A DNA stretch of 64,000 nt from Punica granatum (lineage: Eukaryota; Streptophyta; Magnoliopsida; Myrtales; Lythraceae): positions 23,956,568-24,020,567 of the forward strand of contig NC_045134.1 in assembly GCF_007655135.1 (NCBI RefSeq), written 5' to 3'. A program made the translations under genes and the position numbers. Shown here piece by piece: positions 43,603-55,330 of this stretch; within the stretch, counting starts at the first letter, position 1; every line of letters begins with the position of its first letter. The notes under the pieces were generated by a model. The model had not been told where the DNA came from and made no database searches. It was given only the letters and a program-made list of their open reading frames with translations.

Positions 43603-44162
43603 TAGGGCTGGCAATATTTGACACGACACGATAACACGGCACGGATACGACACGGAATTAAACGGGTTCGAGTTGGACATTTTTAGTATTTGGTCTAAAC
43701 GGGTCCAACTCGTTTAGACACGGTTAACAAGCGTGTCTTACCAGGTTGAACCCGTGTAACCCGATTATACACGATTAAACATGTTTATTTAGACGTGTTT
43801 AATCATGTTATTTAATCGTGTAACTTGTTAACCCGTTTATCTAACTGAATTTACCAGAATACCCTTCCACTAACCCTATTTTGAATGGTTAACCGGGTTG
43901 GATAAACATGTCGTGTTAACGTGTCCGAGTAACCGGGTATAATAGTCTCGTGTATAGATATGTGTACCTATTAAGACACGTTTTGATAAACAGGTTTAAA
44001 CGTGTCGTGTACGGATTGACACGGATATAAATGTGTCGTGTTCGTGTATGTGAAACCTGACCCGTTGAATAATCGTGTCGTGTACGGGTACCGAGTTCGA
44101 TGACACGAACCCGTTTAGACACGACATATATAAACACGACATGATATGAATTACCACCCCTA
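43603..44162. mobile_element. Non-autonomous hAT-like element with 8-bp TSD, unit 2
   Basis: TAGGGCTGGCAAT at the left and TTACCACCCCTA at the right, flanked by TAAAGGCA (43595-43602) and TAAAGGTA (44163-44170). It includes about 15 bp near 44065 (TTGAATAATCGTG) that unit 1 lacks. Confidence 0.75.
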
Positions 44163-44170
44163 TAAAGGTA

Positions 44171-44760
44171 TAATAAAGTGAAAAATTTTTACCATGATAT
44201 GCAGATTGATTTTATCCTTACATTATCTTAAATTTATTAGCATTAAAAATTTAGTAAAATCATTCTTTTAGGGTAGAATAGAAAAAGTAGAAAATATAAC
44301 ATATAACGATAACAAAAGAAGGATGATCATGAGAGATGGCGACCGAGGAAGCACCAAGTGAAGAAGGAAAAGGGCTGATTAGTTTTCTCAATACGGTTAA
44401 TAATCACAATGCATGTGAGATTATATTGGATTGGATATAGTTTGCTCAGTTTTCCCGATAAGGGTAATAATAAATTGACCGATTTAATAATTAACTAGTA
44501 AGGCAAAAACGTTTTAAAATTTTTAATGATATCAATTGATGTTGATTCGTTATGATATACTAGTTATAAATTTCTCAAAATTTCTCGTCTGTTCTTTGCC
44601 CGGGAGAACATCTATTCAGATAAATTGTAATTTACTCTTTCTCCATTTACCGATATATGTGACTTGATCTTGTGCTCAGAAAATGGGACAAGACATAAAT
44701 TTATAAGTCAGTACTTAGGCTCCACAATTAGGTCTTAATCAAGTATATAGTAGTCGCCAG
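44171..44760. other. AT-rich intergenic DNA, no gene recognised, unit 2
   Basis: Counterpart of 15575-16160; no coding signal. Confidence 0.55.
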
Positions 44761-44764
44761 TTAA

Positions 44765-45007
44765 TCAACGCTTGCTATAATAAAAATATATATATAGATA
44801 TATTTTCCGACTTGTCTCGAATATCTTTGAAATGTGTAGGTTAGATTTCATTTGGGTCATTAATCCAAGGTCGATGACGATGATGCATGACATGTGACAT
44901 AATGTTCTCTGTCGGTTTAAAAATGAATGCATGTTCTGAACAATATACAAAACGTGTATGGAAAAAGCAATGGCAAAAGAAAGGAGAAGTACCTGGGTAA
45001 GGTCCAT
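44765..45007 (-). CDS. Hypothetical small ORF with signal-peptide-like N-terminus, unit 2
   Basis: Counterpart of 16166-16408, 80 codons, with four or five residue changes, the signal-like N-terminus unchanged. No known family. Confidence 0.2.
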   Translation of the reverse strand: MDLTQVLLLSFAIAFSIHVLYIVQNMHSFLNRQRTLCHMSCIIVIDLGLMTQMKSNLHISKIFETSRKIYLYIYFYYSKR

Positions 45008-45169
45008 AGAAAATGGATTAAAAAAGAAAAAAGAGGAACAGTAGATAACCTAAAATTATTTGCATTCTCTTATACGTTATTGAGCAGGTTCAACTCGTTT
45101 TGCTCCGCAACATAGTCGGATTGGCTGTGGTGGATGCAATTTCCATGATCAAAATAAAATTTTTTGACC

Positions 45170-45410
45170 AACACGAGTTGATGCAATCAGTTCAATCAAT
45201 TCAACGGTTATTCTCCTTAACTAATATATCGGATTCAAGTCTTGTGAATGTTCGGCACTAATTCTCTTTAAGTTAAGTCTCGAGTTTAAGTCTTGTGAAT
45301 GGGGAGAATTTTACATGGAGAGTTTTACCTTCTAATGAACCGACTCGACTCGAATTAGATTAGTGAGATTTATTGGACTTTCGGATATAGGAGTAGAAAA
45401 AAAAATCGGA
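45170..45410 (+). mobile_element. SINE-family copy, unit 2
   Basis: Counterpart of 16570-16806, somewhat more diverged than its surroundings (CCGACTCGACTCGAATTAG versus CCAATCCAATTCGAATTAG). It is closer in places to the copy at 58684-58935. Confidence 0.55.
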
Positions 45411-46190
45411 GAAATTAATGTAGCATAAATTGGGGGGGAAAAAACATTGGTCAATGGAGTCCTACTGCATGCAGTGCCACTCGTGTCAAGTGGGGCTTTG
45501 GCAAATTTCCCTATCCTCTCCCGTTACGATTAAACTCCCATTGGGTACGATTAGAATTTGTTTCTTAGTTTGTCGGCTTCAGCATGAAAAGAGGCCTATT
45601 TTTACAACCTCCATATTAAATTCATAATAAATTAATCATAGAATGGAGTAAGATTTTATGCCAAAACCCAACCCTTTGTACAAGCAAAGGATAAGGATTT
45701 TCGAAATCCTATTCTACTTGTTATTCTAACCACCAAACATGGCCAATTTGAGTCCATATACCAATATGATTTGTTAACATAATATATAATAATACTCTAG
45801 TATTATTTTCTTCCAATTTTAGCTACAGGTCATTTTCTTTGACGCTTGTATAATGCTTAGAATGTACGTTACACTTTAGTAATAAAAAGGGAAAAAAAGA
45901 TTTATATGAATATTCATTTGGTATAAAATTTAAGAGTTATTATGTTGGATATTTCAATAGCTAGGCATAATTATTGCGCGATTTATTTAATTGAAAGTCT
46001 ATCAAAGGCTTTTTGAATTAAATTTTTTAATTTGCTTGGAAAGAAGCCATCGCGAAAGTACACATTGCTTTCTTCCCGTAAATTTATGTACAATAGTTTG
46101 GACTCTTCAATTACACAATAAGTCCACTACCTCATGGATCCGTAATAACGTTCACACAATCACATTGCACGCTTTTATTGATTTCTCTTA
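45411..46190. other. Intergenic DNA carrying the 4.2-kb deletion point, unit 2
   Basis: Bases 45411-45650 match 16810-17050 and bases 45652-46190 match 21226-21765. No gene. The minus-strand AATAAA-type signal for SPH-D is at 46174-46179. Confidence 0.7.
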
Positions 46191-46218
46191 TTACAAATAC
46201 CCCCTGCCCTGAACATTT

Positions 46219-46611
46219 TTACTTCCAACGAATAGCGGTGTCAGGATTTGGACCACCGTCAGTGTATCCGAGAACAAAATCCTCTCTTACCTGCCAATTG
46301 CACTCGTCACATTCGAATGAGGCCTTGTAGATGTCGAATTCGACCTGCCCGCCTTGCCACCCCACCCCACAGAAGAACAACGTGGTCCTGAAGAAGTTGA
46401 CCTTGAATGAGAATCCGTAACTCTGTCCCGCCCCGATCACATGGGTTCCGAGGTCGTCGTCTCCCGATTTACAGTGGATGGTGAAAGGCGCGCCGTTAGG
46501 CAACTGGTTAGATATAGAGACCTTGATATCATCGAGAATGGCTTCAAGCGTGTCGGCTGCAACCAGACATAGTACAAGTACTAGCAAAAAATTCACATTA
46601 ACCAAACCCAT
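46219..46611 (-). CDS. SPH-D: secreted S-protein homologue, unit 2
   Basis: 130 residues with the same plan as SPH-D of unit 1. Replacements relative to unit 1: C8F in the signal peptide, G75R before the TTLFFC strand, K100E, K109R, I113V, V114L, S121P, I126A and P128R, so the C-terminal IIPWK becomes AIRWK. The four mature cysteines are kept. Of 11 base differences within the sense codons, 10 change the protein; the stop differs silently (TGA to TAA). The promoter TATA box and polyadenylation-type signal are intact. It may be a diverging functional copy or one under relaxed constraint. Confidence 0.92.
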   Translation of the reverse strand: MGLVNVNFLLVLVLCLVAADTLEAILDDIKVSISNQLPNGAPFTIHCKSGDDDLGTHVIGAGQSYGFSFKVNFFRTTLFFCGVGWQGGQVEFDIYKASFECDECNWQVREDFVLGYTDGGPNPDTAIRWK

Positions 46612-46658
46612 GATGATTGATATGTCTATGGTGGAGCAATATATGAGAAAATATGAGA

Positions 46659-46669
46659 TATTTATATAG
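46659..46669 (-). promoter_or_regulatory. TATA box of SPH-D, unit 2
   Basis: CTATATAAATA on the minus strand, 48 bases before the ATG, as in unit 1. Confidence 0.65.
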
Positions 46670-47057
46670 CAACTCCTCTAGCACAAGCGAATTCGATTTT
46701 GATATAGGTACTATATTTTGTACACATGCTTGGATTCACTGTAATCCTGTAAATCCAGATAAAAATTAATATTACTTGCATGTATACATATGTATGAGTA
46801 CATGATTAATTTGTAAAGTTTAGATTTTTTTTTTCGCGGCAAGTGTAGATTGTAGTTGACATCTTTTTATGATAAGTAAGATTGTATTTGACATAAGCAA
46901 ATATGAGTTTATTAATTTTCCAAAATTCTTCAAAAAATTAAATTACATAGTAAGCTAGTATGTCAATAATTTAAAAAGAGAGAAACGATTGTGTATTTAG
47001 GTCATTTTAACTACTAATAACCCCGCTTAAATTCCTTTTGGTAATCCCTTACATATG

Positions 47058-49131
47058 TGTGCGCATCCAAATTTCGTCTCATCGGGGCACGTGTGCCCAC
47101 GCCTATGCAACGCGGGCTCAGAGAGCCGGAGGTCGGGTCCAACCGAACCAACGGATGGCGAAAAAGTCACGTGACTCTCTTGATAGCCGTAGGATCGGTC
47201 GAGCTCCCGGGTCATGTCCGGCCACGACTTACTTACCCAATCCGAGTCGTCTTCCGCATAGACACTACTAGGAACGATGCAGTAAGTCAAAACAAGACCC
47301 GATTCCGTACTCGGGTTGCACACGTTAAATGTGTGGGGTCGTTGGACCCCGTGATTGACAAGTGGGGGTGTTGGACCTCGTGTATATCGTATCCTAGGAA
47401 TTCGGGCTCGACCCGCAATAAATAAACAGGAAACAGACAAAAGCAGCGAAAGCAGACAAAGTAAATGAAATCCGATGAACGTGTGAACGCAAAAGAGTTG
47501 TGTCTTTTAATGTCGTGTTTACGTGGTTAGCCGATTCGTGCAGGATTTCGATCGAAGCATATTCAATTATTCACATGTGCACGTGAATAAGCAAAATTAG
47601 TCACGACAGAATTTAATTTCGTCAATTTTTAAGTCCGAATAATTAATTAAACCAATTTGTGTATTTAATTGATTTAATTCCCTTAGAGCCGAATGAACAT
47701 GAGATTGGTTCGTGTGTATTCGTTCTCGCTTCAAACAACCGGTTTTAATGTCGAATAATTAAAATATTCCAATTCGTGCTTTTGTTGGTTTAATTAAAAC
47801 AACAATTATTTTATTTTTTGTCATCCTTTTCTTTATATTTTTTAATTTTTTTATTCAAATTTTCTGCACGACAATCACAAAATTTATCATCGCAATCATC
47901 AAATTTATTTACAAATTAAGACCTACGCATGTCACTAAGTCAAAATAGTATACCTAATTTCGGTTTAAACCAGAAAACCAAGTGTTCAGACCGGACCGGG
48001 CGATCTGGACAGTGCAGACCGACTGCAAAGGGGCACTGGGCCGACGAGCTGGGCCAGGAGTGAGGAGGTCTGGGCCGCATGCGTGTGTTGGGCCGAACGC
48101 GCGGGAGTTGGGCCGCGAAAGAGAGCGCTGGGCCGGAAGCACAGCGAGCTGGGCCGAGCGCACTGGAACTGGGCCGAATCTGCGGGTGAGATGGAGCAGG
48201 TCGAACGTCGGATCAAGTCGGACCGTCTCTGCCGGACTGGACTGGGCCGAACAGACTGGGCTGGATCTGCGCAAAACAAAGAAAGATGGGCCGAGCCCGT
48301 GAGAGAGAGTGACCGGAGAAGATGAAGTCGGGCAGAGGAAAGGAGTCTGACGGCCACGAACGGCGGTTCCCCCTCTAGGCACCGCGGCGATGGCACGGGA
48401 GGCGGCGGCGAACACCGCCTGGGCTACGCCGTGCTTGGGGGAAGCGTCACGAGGCTCGGGTCGGTAGGGATCGAGGAGATTTTCAGGATTTCGGCGAGGT
48501 TTTCGAGTTTTATGGCGAGGGGTTTTCGGGCTTAATCGCCGGAAATCCGGGAGGATCGAGAGGAGGAAATGAAGGGGTTTTGTTCGGGGTGAGATCGCGA
48601 GTTTGTTTCCAGGGAGAAATCAGAGCGAGATCGAGAGATCTTCGAGCGTGAGTCGAGATCCGAGAGTCGGGGGTTCGGGGGGACCGTAAGGGAGAGATAG
48701 CGGTCGAGGGAACGTGCCGGGGAAGCGAACGGTGACGTGTCGGGTGAGCATGTCAACAGTGGCAGGCGGTCGCGGTGGGTGGGCAACCACGGCATGTCGA
48801 AGGTGGCAGAGGGACGTCAGTGAAAGAAGAGGAGAAGAAGAGGGGGAGAAGAGAAGAGAAGGAAAGATCGACGGGGGCGGAAAGGAAGAGGAAGAAAAGA
48901 AGAGAGGGCGAAGTGGAAAGAAATAAAGAGCAGGGGCGAAAATGAAAGGGTCTGACCGCGTCAGAAATTCTGACGCGATTTGACCGATCAGACGCGATCT
49001 GACCGGTCTGATGCGATGTGACCGGTCTGACGCGATCTGAGCGGTTTGACCCTTGGAGAGAGTTTTTTTTTAGTGACAAATGACGATTTTGCCCTCCTTT
49101 TACTAGGGTGAACCAAAATGGGGTGCCGACA
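47058..49131 (-). mobile_element. 3' LTR of the complete minus-strand element, with internal deletion
   Basis: Starts TGTGCGCATCC and ends GGTGCCGACA. It is about 0.5 kb shorter than its counterparts: after CTATGCAACG (47103-47112) it jumps to the sequence that follows GCAACG at 23182-23187 in unit 1, so the deletion ends share GCAACG. A second small loss near 48680 removes the GAGAGCGAGCCAGAG stretch. From about 47180 to 48130 it matches the 5' LTR of the same element better than the unit 1 LTR. Confidence 0.88.
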
Positions 49132-49284
49132 GCTTGGCTCTCTTTGGTTGCGTGCTCGGATAGAGGATGCAGCCAAAGATCATGAGAAGCACCCCATCGG
49201 GTTCCGGCGACTGTCTTGATTCCCTCCTAATAGCCACTTGTTCTCTTATTTCGGATATGTGGGAGAGAATTGTGCAAGTGCATG

Positions 49285-50728
49285 GACCCCTGCAGAGTAG
49301 TAATGATGGGACTCGACCCTACATAAGAATAAAGGTGAGACTCGGCCTCGTCGTATGTTAGAGATGGGACTTGGCACTGCATAATAGCGATGATGAGACT
49401 CGGCCCTGCAGAAAAGTAACGATGGGACTCGGTCCTGCAAAACAGTGAAGATGGGACTCGGCCATGCATAAAAGTAAAAGTGGGACTTGACCCTGCAGAA
49501 AAGTACTGATGGGACTCGACCCTGCATAGGAGTAAAGATGGGACTCGACCCTGCAGAATATTGAACAAGGGACTCGGCCCTGCAGAATATTGAACAAGAG
49601 ACTCGGCCCTGCATAAAAGTAAAGGTAGGATTCGACCCTGCAGAAAAGTACTGATGGGACTTAGCCCTGCATAGGAGTAAAGATGGGACTCGGCCCTGCA
49701 GAATATTGAACAAGGGACTCGACCCTGCATGAAAGTAAAGATGGGACTCGGCCCTGCAGAAAGGTGAAGATGGGACTCGACCCTGTAGAAAGGTGAAGAC
49801 GGGACTCGGCCCTGCAGAAAAGTAAAGATGAGACTCGACCCTACGGAAAAGTACTGATGGGACTCGGCCCTGCATAAGAGTAAAAATGGGACTCGGCCCT
49901 GCAGAATATTGAACAAGAAACTCGGCCCTACATAAAAGTAAAGACGGGACTCGGCCCTGCAGAAAGGTGAAGACGGGACTCAGTCCTGCAGAATATTGAA
50001 GAAGGGACTCGACCCTGCATAAAAGTAAAGATGAGACTCGGCCATGTAGAAAGGTGAAAATGGGACTCGGCCCTGCCGAAAGGTGAAGACGAGACTCGGC
50101 CCTGCAGAAAAGTACTGATGGGACTCGGCCCTGCATAAGAGTGAAGATGGGACTCGGCCCTGCATAAAAGTGAAGACAGGACTCGGCCTTACAAAAAAGT
50201 AAAGATAGGACTCGACCCTGCAGAAAAATACTGATAGGACTTGGCCCTGCATAAGAGTAAAGATGGGACTCGGCCCTGTAGAATATTGAAGAAGGGACTC
50301 AGCCCTGCATAAAAGTAAAGATGGGACTCGGCTCTGCATAAAGGTGAAGACGGGACTCGACCCTACAAAAAAAGTGAAGACGGGACTCGGCCCTGCAGAA
50401 AAGTGAAGACGGGACTCGGCCCTGCAGAAAAGTGAAGACGGGACTCGGCCCTGCAGAAAAGTAAAGATAGGACTCGGCCCTAAAGAAAAGTGAAGATAGG
50501 ACTCGGCCCTAAAGAAAAGTGAAGATAGGACTCGGCCCTGCAGAAAAGTGAAGATGGGACTCGGCTCTGCAGAAAAGTAAAGATGGGACTCGACCTTACA
50601 GAAAAGTACCGATGGGACTCGGCCCTGCATAAGAGTAAAGATAGGACTCGACCCTGCAGAATATTGAAGAAGTGACTCAGCCCTGCATAAAAGTAAAGAT
50701 AGGACTCGGCCCTGCAGAAGAATAATGA
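49285..50728 (-). repeat. 29-bp minisatellite array, unit 2 (about 49 units)
   Basis: Same consensus as 25335-26492 but about 290 bp longer, with its own local runs of identical units (for example GAAGACGGGACTCGGCCCTG at 50375-50460). Frames of 200-300 codons cross it on the minus strand and repeat every 29 residues; they are not considered genes. Confidence 0.9.
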
Positions 50729-50739
50729 TGATGAGGATT

Positions 50740-51711
50740 TATGCTAGCCGCGGAAGGGAAACAATTTTGGTTCGCCTGGTGTTGGGATAGGCCTTCACTA
50801 GGGATGACGCGAGACCCTCTCGCGCAGAGGGGATGACCCATTGTATGGCTTGTTGAGTATACCCCGGTTGCTTCCAAGTGCTGTCGTAGGGTGATGATGT
50901 TGTGGGTTGGCTTGGCTCTCGAATTGCGATTTGCCTCGTTGCAGAGGAATGATAACCGCCGGTGGTTCCCCCACAGAGGTGGACATAACCCAATGTTAGT
51001 TGGGTAAACGGCGGCATGCGTAGTGGATGTGCTGGGAGGATACTGTCTTAAAGGTGTTGGCCTGCCGAAGGCCGGCGTCCTTGTTGAAACAGCTGCGCGA
51101 CTTGCTCATTGTTATCGCCTTGCTAGGGGCCGGCTTTGCCACTGGATTGATTGCACTTTGCTTTTGCTGGAAGCTGGTCTCGTCGCTGAAGCGATTGCTT
51201 GCTGGGGATGCCCCGGTCTCGCCATTGGGACGGTTGCTTACTGTTTTGCCAGAAGTTGGCCTCGCTCCTGGGGCAGTTAGTTTTAGCTCTACCTGAAACC
51301 GGCCTCATTGTTGTGGCGGTTGCTTGCTAGTTTACCGAGGCGGTTCCTCGTTGCTCCGCCTGGGGCGGTTGCTCGTTGCTTCGCCCAGAGCGATTGCTCA
51401 TTCGCTAGGGACCGTCGTCTTGTGATGCGGGACTCGAGCTCTGGGGGAGCCTACGTACCCCCTTGGACAGGGGATCAGAGTCTGCCGTAGTTCTTGCAGT
51501 ATGGTACCTGTAATCCTGACATCATTAGTAAGTCATGAGAGCTACTAACGATGTACGGGCCTATCAATGCTATGAAGATAACGTCATTGTGACGCATGAC
51601 GCTTCAGTTTTGGGTCCCCTGGATGACATGCAAAGAATTTTGCTTTGACAAATACGAATGGATCCCGCTTTCGAAGGCCTCAATGCGAGGCCTTCAAGGG
51701 CTTTTGTCGGC
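50740..51711 (-). mobile_element. Internal region between array and duplication end
   Basis: Counterpart of 26505-27429, with one extra GCTTACTGTTTTGCCAGAAG block near 51235-51295. Repeated CGGTTGCTTGCT and GTTGCTCGTTGC words occur. No coding domain recognised. Confidence 0.7.
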
Positions 51712-54700
51712 CATGCATGGGTATATTAAGACGTCCTTAGTGATGCCCTAGCGACTCTATCGATTGTTCGATGCGCCCGTCGGCTTAAGACCCTTCTCGT
51801 CAGGGTACTGCAGGGTGGCTGCGTTTGTGACCCGCATGGGGCAGTTCTGTGCAAATTTGATCAGACCTCGGTCTAGCCATTTCTAGAGTGTTATGACTAG
51901 ACTCCCGAAAAGGGATGTCTGGGACTTTAGCTTTGTGGCAGCCGATTGTAGGGTGGCTGTGACCTGTTTGAAGTTATGAATTAACTGAGAGAAAAGGGAA
52001 AGCATAGGAAGCACGTTGTCCCAGACAGAAAGGATACACGAGTTCACATCTGCGACGAGATGCACCCCCCTTTTTGTCCTTTCGTGGTGTGGGCTACGCC
52101 AAACTGCTCGGATGGTGTGCTTGGTCGCCCACTATACTCGAGGAAGAATCCACCTTAGAGGGTTGAATTGTGTTGAAGAGCTGATCGAGGATCCCATTGG
52201 AGTAGATGACTTGGCCATTTCCCTTGGGGATCCTTGGCCCGCGCAGTGTGCAAGAGCCTAGGGTGACTGTTTTGTTTATCTCTCATTTTACTCTCCTTTT
52301 GCCACGGTCACCCACCTCGGGGCCGTATCTCTCAACCTAAAGGGGATGAGCTCTCCTTTTACCATGGCCGCCCACAAGGGCTTTCCGGTCGTGCCTCTCT
52401 TTTGTCTTAGCTTTTACCTAAGCCGCCCCTAGGAGGGGTTTTCGACCTAGCGGGCTCGATGCTTTATCTCTCGAGCTTGTAAAGGCGTATGATTCGAAGG
52501 ACTCGACCTCCGAGTGCATTGTGTCTTGTCTCCATCGATGAGTTGCGACTGTTGCCCCCCTTTTGTCGAGGTTTGTTGATTTCTTTTGGATTAGCATTGC
52601 CGATGCTTTTGTTGAACGTCGGCATTGCCTTGTCTCGCTTATTAGCAGGTTTTTCACACTTCTTTTCTCTCTCTTCATTTGCGGGTTTTCCCGCTTCTTT
52701 TCGCTCTTTTTTTTCCAACTGAGGCTTGTTTTGTGCCCCATGTCTTTGTTTGAAACTCCTCGACTTTGCATCGCCGATGCCGTTTTGGTGTGTTTCACCT
52801 CGTGGAGACTTGTTGCGTGTAATTGACCCGGTCCCACTTTGTGAGGGCCGGCTTTCTTGGAAGTTTGACTCTTGTACACTCGGAAGTCGAACTTCGTGTC
52901 ATTTGCCCTTGCAAGCATTACAAGTGAACTTCCCCTATTATCTAAGAAAAGAAAATGTTGGATTGCTTTGTGAATAAACAAATGATGTTGCCCCTGTACG
53001 AATGTTGGACGAGGATGCCCCTGTCCTCATTTATTAGACTGGCCCATGGCAGGCACCTGGTGCGATGTCCCCGATTGTTTCTTGCTGTTCTTTACAGTGC
53101 ATGCCTCTTGGAGGGTGCACGTTGTTAAAGTTGGCGGATGTTCAAGAAAGACGATCGCATCGATGCTAAGTGATTCGCTCAATTGTCCTCGTCTTCGGCT
53201 TCATAGGAGGGTACCTCATGGTCGGACCCTTTCCCTATCGAAGTAAAAGGGTGAAGGGCCCGATAGAGTTCTCGAGGAGGTGTGAATCGGCGCATCGCTC
53301 TTTGCCTACGACCGGCATGTCCCTGTGAAATATGACAAAGAAAGTGATGTATCAGGTGATTATGCGGTGGAATGTGTGGTAAGAAATGTAAGATGGACCC
53401 ATGGGAAATCCCCTTCCTACAACACGCGACCCATGGGGTGCCGCGTGTGAGGGACACTCATTTTCCGGGAGCGTAGTCATCGCCACACTGGAATGGTCAG
53501 ATCGCGGCTGGGGTCCGCATAAGTGTTCTTTCCTGAGTGTGGGTAGGCAGGCGCAGCCGTCCTAGGGAAGGCTCGAGGAGCCGGGTCCCACGGGGACATG
53601 CGAGTCGAACAAGCCCGATAGAACTGATAGGGCATCCTTGAAATTGTCTTAATGTCCACCTGAGAGATTTGTTTTGGCCGAGAGCCCATTTGGAAATGCA
53701 GTAAGTAAAAATAATAAGAGAGTTTAGGATGATGTGTGCGTGTTGCCCCGGTGGCTAGTTGGTGGCAACGGCAGTGGGCGGGTTGGGCCCATTCTTTGAC
53801 CGGAGGTGCGACCCAATTAGCGATTCCTGTGGCGAGTGGGCTGGGCCATGCTTCTGTTGTCGTTATCTTCGTGGAGGGAGGGTTAGGTCCTCGGTGTTGA
53901 AGCCCCCTAGGAGCTGGACGAGAGGTCTTTATTGTCCTAAGTGTGGTTGTTTGGGGTTCGAACTTGCTTCTTATTGATTATTTCCTGCAATGGGAAGAGG
54001 AAAAACAATGAAGGAGCAAGAAGTGTCCGCAATCTTAATGCAAGAGCAAAGGAGAGCGAACTGGCCTGATAGGCGTCGTGCAAGCGCACTGAGGGACGTA
54101 TGTTGAGGATTCGACACGGGAATGAGAGATGTGCTCGCACGACGCCTAATGACATGCTCTGTTGCATTGAAAGACGTGCGCAGGACAGGTCAAGAAAAGT
54201 GTCGGGACATGTGGATGTGAAGAAGAATGGTGAAGACTGCAGGTTGTCTACCAGTGAAATTTGGCATGACTCACCTGCTACGTGGGAATGCGTGGTAGTT
54301 GCAAAATAATAAATCAATAGAATGGAAGCGATGCATGGGTTTTGAAAATACTAATGCGGTCATTCACATTGACTAGGACAGTTCAAAGTACAATGCAGGT
54401 TTTAAAATTGAAGTCCTAAGTCGATTTTCCACTGCGCTCGCGACGCGAGCCTACGTCGCTTTGGAAAACACTGGTTCTGGGCCGAGACCTCTCCAAGGCA
54501 GTGTTGCTTGGGCCAACTCTTGATCACGTCTCGAAAGCTCGGCGCGGGTTTGGGCGAGCTCCCTCTAAGGTTATGGTCGGCCGGCGAATTCCTCATCTCT
54601 CAGCAACCTCTCGATAATCAATCGTAGTGTTGGTGAAGTCGATCATGGTGGTTGTGCTAGCAGGGAAGGGTGTTCTGGAAGACGTGCAGCCTGTATCCTG

Positions 54701-55330
54701 TGGCAGGTCGGCGAGGTTCTCATGTGTTGGTGGGCTCTATCGAGGTGCGAGCAGGAGGCCAAGCAAAGCGTCCCTTACCAAGACGACAGGAAAATCTGCT
54801 TAGGACTCGTCAATATGAATGACACTCAAATTTTTTAAAAAAAATTGCAAGATACATGCGTGCGAAGAAAGTAAATGCCCACGACTTAATAGGAATTACA
54901 AGTACATCGCTCTTCAAATAGAAAAGACTCAAGTGGCTCGCAGGCCGACCCCAAGGACTATTGTTGAAGCCGGGTTGGAGGCTGGCATGAAAGCATAGCA
55001 CGATGAAGGGTTTGGTTCTACAGGGACAGTGTTACCTAAGGATGGGGGTCCCTAGTTCAAGGGTATGAATTCCTTGAAACCGAGCATGATTCTTTTCAAG
55101 GCCGAGACGGCAGTCGAACTGCGCGCTGTGCCCCTACTTCGAATCCCTATCTAACCTGTGGAACCTAATATCGGTTGTGGGACGCAACTCGTAGGTACCT
55201 AAAGTTAGAATGATATGCAATGCGTGTGTAGGAAATAAATGTGCGTAAAATAGATAAGCGAAAAATTGCGCAAAGCGGTAAATAAACAAGCAAACAAAGC
55301 AAGCGGAAATGAGCCCGAACCCTCTAAGTG
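51712..55330 (-). mobile_element. 5' internal region of the complete minus-strand element (single copy here)
   Basis: Not duplicated. Inverted order of the plus-strand element: 51712-51850 matches 7900-8030, 52300-52980 matches 6840-7400, 53180-53460 matches 6240-6450, 53980-54300 matches 4870-5180, and 54427-54560 matches the coiled-coil end of the gag-like ORF (4555-4640). Between 54600 and 55060 the main part of that ORF is missing. Identity is far lower than between units, so the two families separated long before the duplication. Confidence 0.8.
52418..52981 (-). CDS. Possible lysine-rich ORF of the minus-strand element
   Basis: 187 codons with SQTSKKAGPHK (residues 38-48) and GVSNKDMGHKT (78-88), then a Lys-rich stretch (KKKSEKKRENPQMKREKRS). 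The aligned stretch in the plus-strand elements is also open. Further residues on both sides have no match. Coding status is unproven; it may be coincidence in a purine-rich region. Confidence 0.25.
   Translation of the reverse strand: MFIHKAIQHFLFLDNRGSSLVMLARANDTKFDFRVYKSQTSKKAGPHKVGPGQLHATSLHEVKHTKTASAMQSRGVSNKDMGHKTSLSWKKKSEKKRENPQMKREKRSVKNLLISETRQCRRSTKASAMLIQKKSTNLDKRGATVATHRWRQDTMHSEVESFESYAFTSSRDKASSPLGRKPLLGAA

Larger units (their letters stand above)
27423..51711 (+). repeat. Tandem segmental duplication, unit 2
   Basis: Direct repeat of unit 1, beginning exactly at the LTR terminus TGTCGGCTCC (27423) and ending at the matching TGTCGGC in the minus-strand retroelement (51705-51711). 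After 51711 the sequence continues into the rest of that element instead of starting an LTR, so this is the right end of the duplicated block. The unit is about 24.3 kb, shorter than unit 1 mainly because it lacks the segment corresponding to 17050-21226. Confidence 0.95.

Noticed and set aside
49227..50136. Minus-strand open frames of 229 and 296 codons
   Set aside because: They are read-throughs of the 29-bp array; the residues repeat every 29 positions and different frames give the same sequence shifted.
52016..53246. Plus-strand frames of 66-87 codons rich in Phe/Leu/Cys in the minus-strand element
   Set aside because: They are the complement of the purine/Lys-rich stretch and not conserved in the plus-strand element's equivalent strand.
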